5,965 nt of DNA, from NCBI GenBank assembly GCA_003161535.1, contig PMOM01000098.1, positions 1,823 through 7,787 on the forward strand, in the 5' to 3' direction. Numbering within the stretch: the stretch's first letter is position 1; every line of letters begins with the position of its first letter. The notes under the pieces are model-generated. The model was not told where the DNA came from. It saw nothing but the letters and a program-made list of their open reading frames with translations, and made no database searches. This document shows, piece by piece, positions 5,469-5,965 of this stretch. Origin of the DNA: Caulobacteraceae bacterium. GTDB lineage: Bacteria; Pseudomonadota; Alphaproteobacteria; Caulobacterales; Caulobacteraceae. A program made the translations under genes and the position numbers.

Positions 5469-5965
5469 ATGGCCGCCGCCGCCCCCCCACCGCCCGTTTC
5501 CGCTCCGATCGTCGGCAGCGTCCTGTTTTATTCGCGGCCCGAACCGCTGAACATCGAGACCCACGCCAAGCTCGGCCTGAGGCGGATCGACCGGCCGTTC
5601 GCCTTCGCCGAAGCCAGTCAGGTCGCGCCCCTGACGGTGAGCGAGTTTCAGAACGCCGCGCTGTCGTTTCCGATCATCTTCGCCGGCGAGCGGCGCCAGG
5701 CCCTGGCGGTGATGGGGCTCAACCCCGCGACCAACATGTTCATCCGCGCCGATGGCATGTTCCTGCCGGGGACCTATGTTCCGGCCTATATCCGCCGCTA
5801 TCCCTTCGTGCTGGCCAACGACGCGGCCAATGAGCAGATGGTGGTGTGCATCGACCGGGACGCCGCCATGCTGGGCGACCTGCCCGATCTGCCGTTTTTC
5901 GACCCTTCCGGCCAGCCGACCGATTACACCAAGAACTGCATCCAGTTCTGCAACGACTACGAGAC
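5469..5965 (+). CDS. SapC-family protein, 5' part
   Basis: The frame is open from the ATG at 5469 to the right edge, giving 165 full codons. After a Pro/Ala-rich start (MAAAAPPPPVSAPIVGSVLF) the sequence shows features of the SapC family: FAFAEASQVAPLTVSEFQNA at about 47-66, SFPIIFAG at about 69-76, then a GLNPATNMFI stretch, GMFLPGTYVPAYIRRYPFVL and later LPFFDPSGQPTDYTKNC. The family is named after a Campylobacter S-layer-associated protein and is common in Caulobacterales and Sphingomonadales, but its biochemical role is not established. No signal peptide is seen. The ribosome site is weak (AAAGAG at 5459-5464). Family members are about 230-270 residues, so perhaps a third is missing. It is divergent from the MaoC gene and has its own candidate promoter. 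Confidence 0.88.
   Translation, partial: MAAAAPPPPVSAPIVGSVLFYSRPEPLNIETHAKLGLRRIDRPFAFAEASQVAPLTVSEFQNAALSFPIIFAGERRQALAVMGLNPATNMFIRADGMFLPGTYVPAYIRRYPFVLANDAANEQMVVCIDRDAAMLGDLPDLPFFDPSGQPTDYTKNCIQFCNDYE

Noticed and set aside
5297..5833. Plus-strand 178-codon open frame at the start of the SapC-family gene
   Set aside because: It is out of frame with the SapC motifs, Arg-rich and begins antisense to the MaoC leader.

Overview
The window is about 6 kb of GC-rich DNA with densely packed genes on both strands. It looks like the chromosome of an alphaproteobacterium, most likely of the Caulobacter/Phenylobacterium type. This rests on inference from gene content (an acetoacetyl-CoA thiolase next to PhaR, a MaoC hydratase, a SapC-family protein), the base composition, and one promoter-like site resembling the Caulobacter housekeeping consensus. 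I see no mobile element, tRNA, rRNA or CRISPR array, and no sign of a defence or other multi-gene accessory system.

Layout from left to right. (1) The 5' part of an acetyl-CoA acetyltransferase gene (phaA type), minus strand, runs off the left edge. (2) A 323-bp divergent intergenic region holds a long imperfect inverted repeat with a perfect 26-bp palindrome at its centre, then a possible PhaR operator. (3) phaR, plus strand, encodes the polyhydroxyalkanoate (PHA) synthesis regulator. (4) A minus-strand pair follows: a YihY/BrkB-family membrane protein, then a DUF72 protein. Their stop and start codons overlap in a GTGA, and the DUF72 gene runs 56 bp into the 3' end of phaR. (5) A 182-bp divergent gap precedes a plus-strand gene for an exported protein of unknown function, built of two homologous modules of about 165-175 residues. 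(6) Converging on it is a minus-strand MaoC-type (R)-specific enoyl-CoA hydratase. (7) A 170-bp divergent gap with a promoter-like site leads into the 5' part of a SapC-family gene, which runs off the right edge.

Functional reading. The thiolase makes acetoacetyl-CoA, the first step of polyhydroxybutyrate synthesis, and PhaR is the usual repressor of PHA granule genes, so the left third is a carbon-storage locus. The MaoC hydratase could link fatty-acid beta-oxidation to (R)-3-hydroxyacyl-CoA, the PHA monomer, but it lies in a separate transcription unit and this link is only inference. The rest is ordinary envelope and metabolic content. The points most worth a second look are the dispersed-type inverted repeat between phaA and phaR, the duplicated-module exported protein, and the antisense overlap of the DUF72 gene with phaR.
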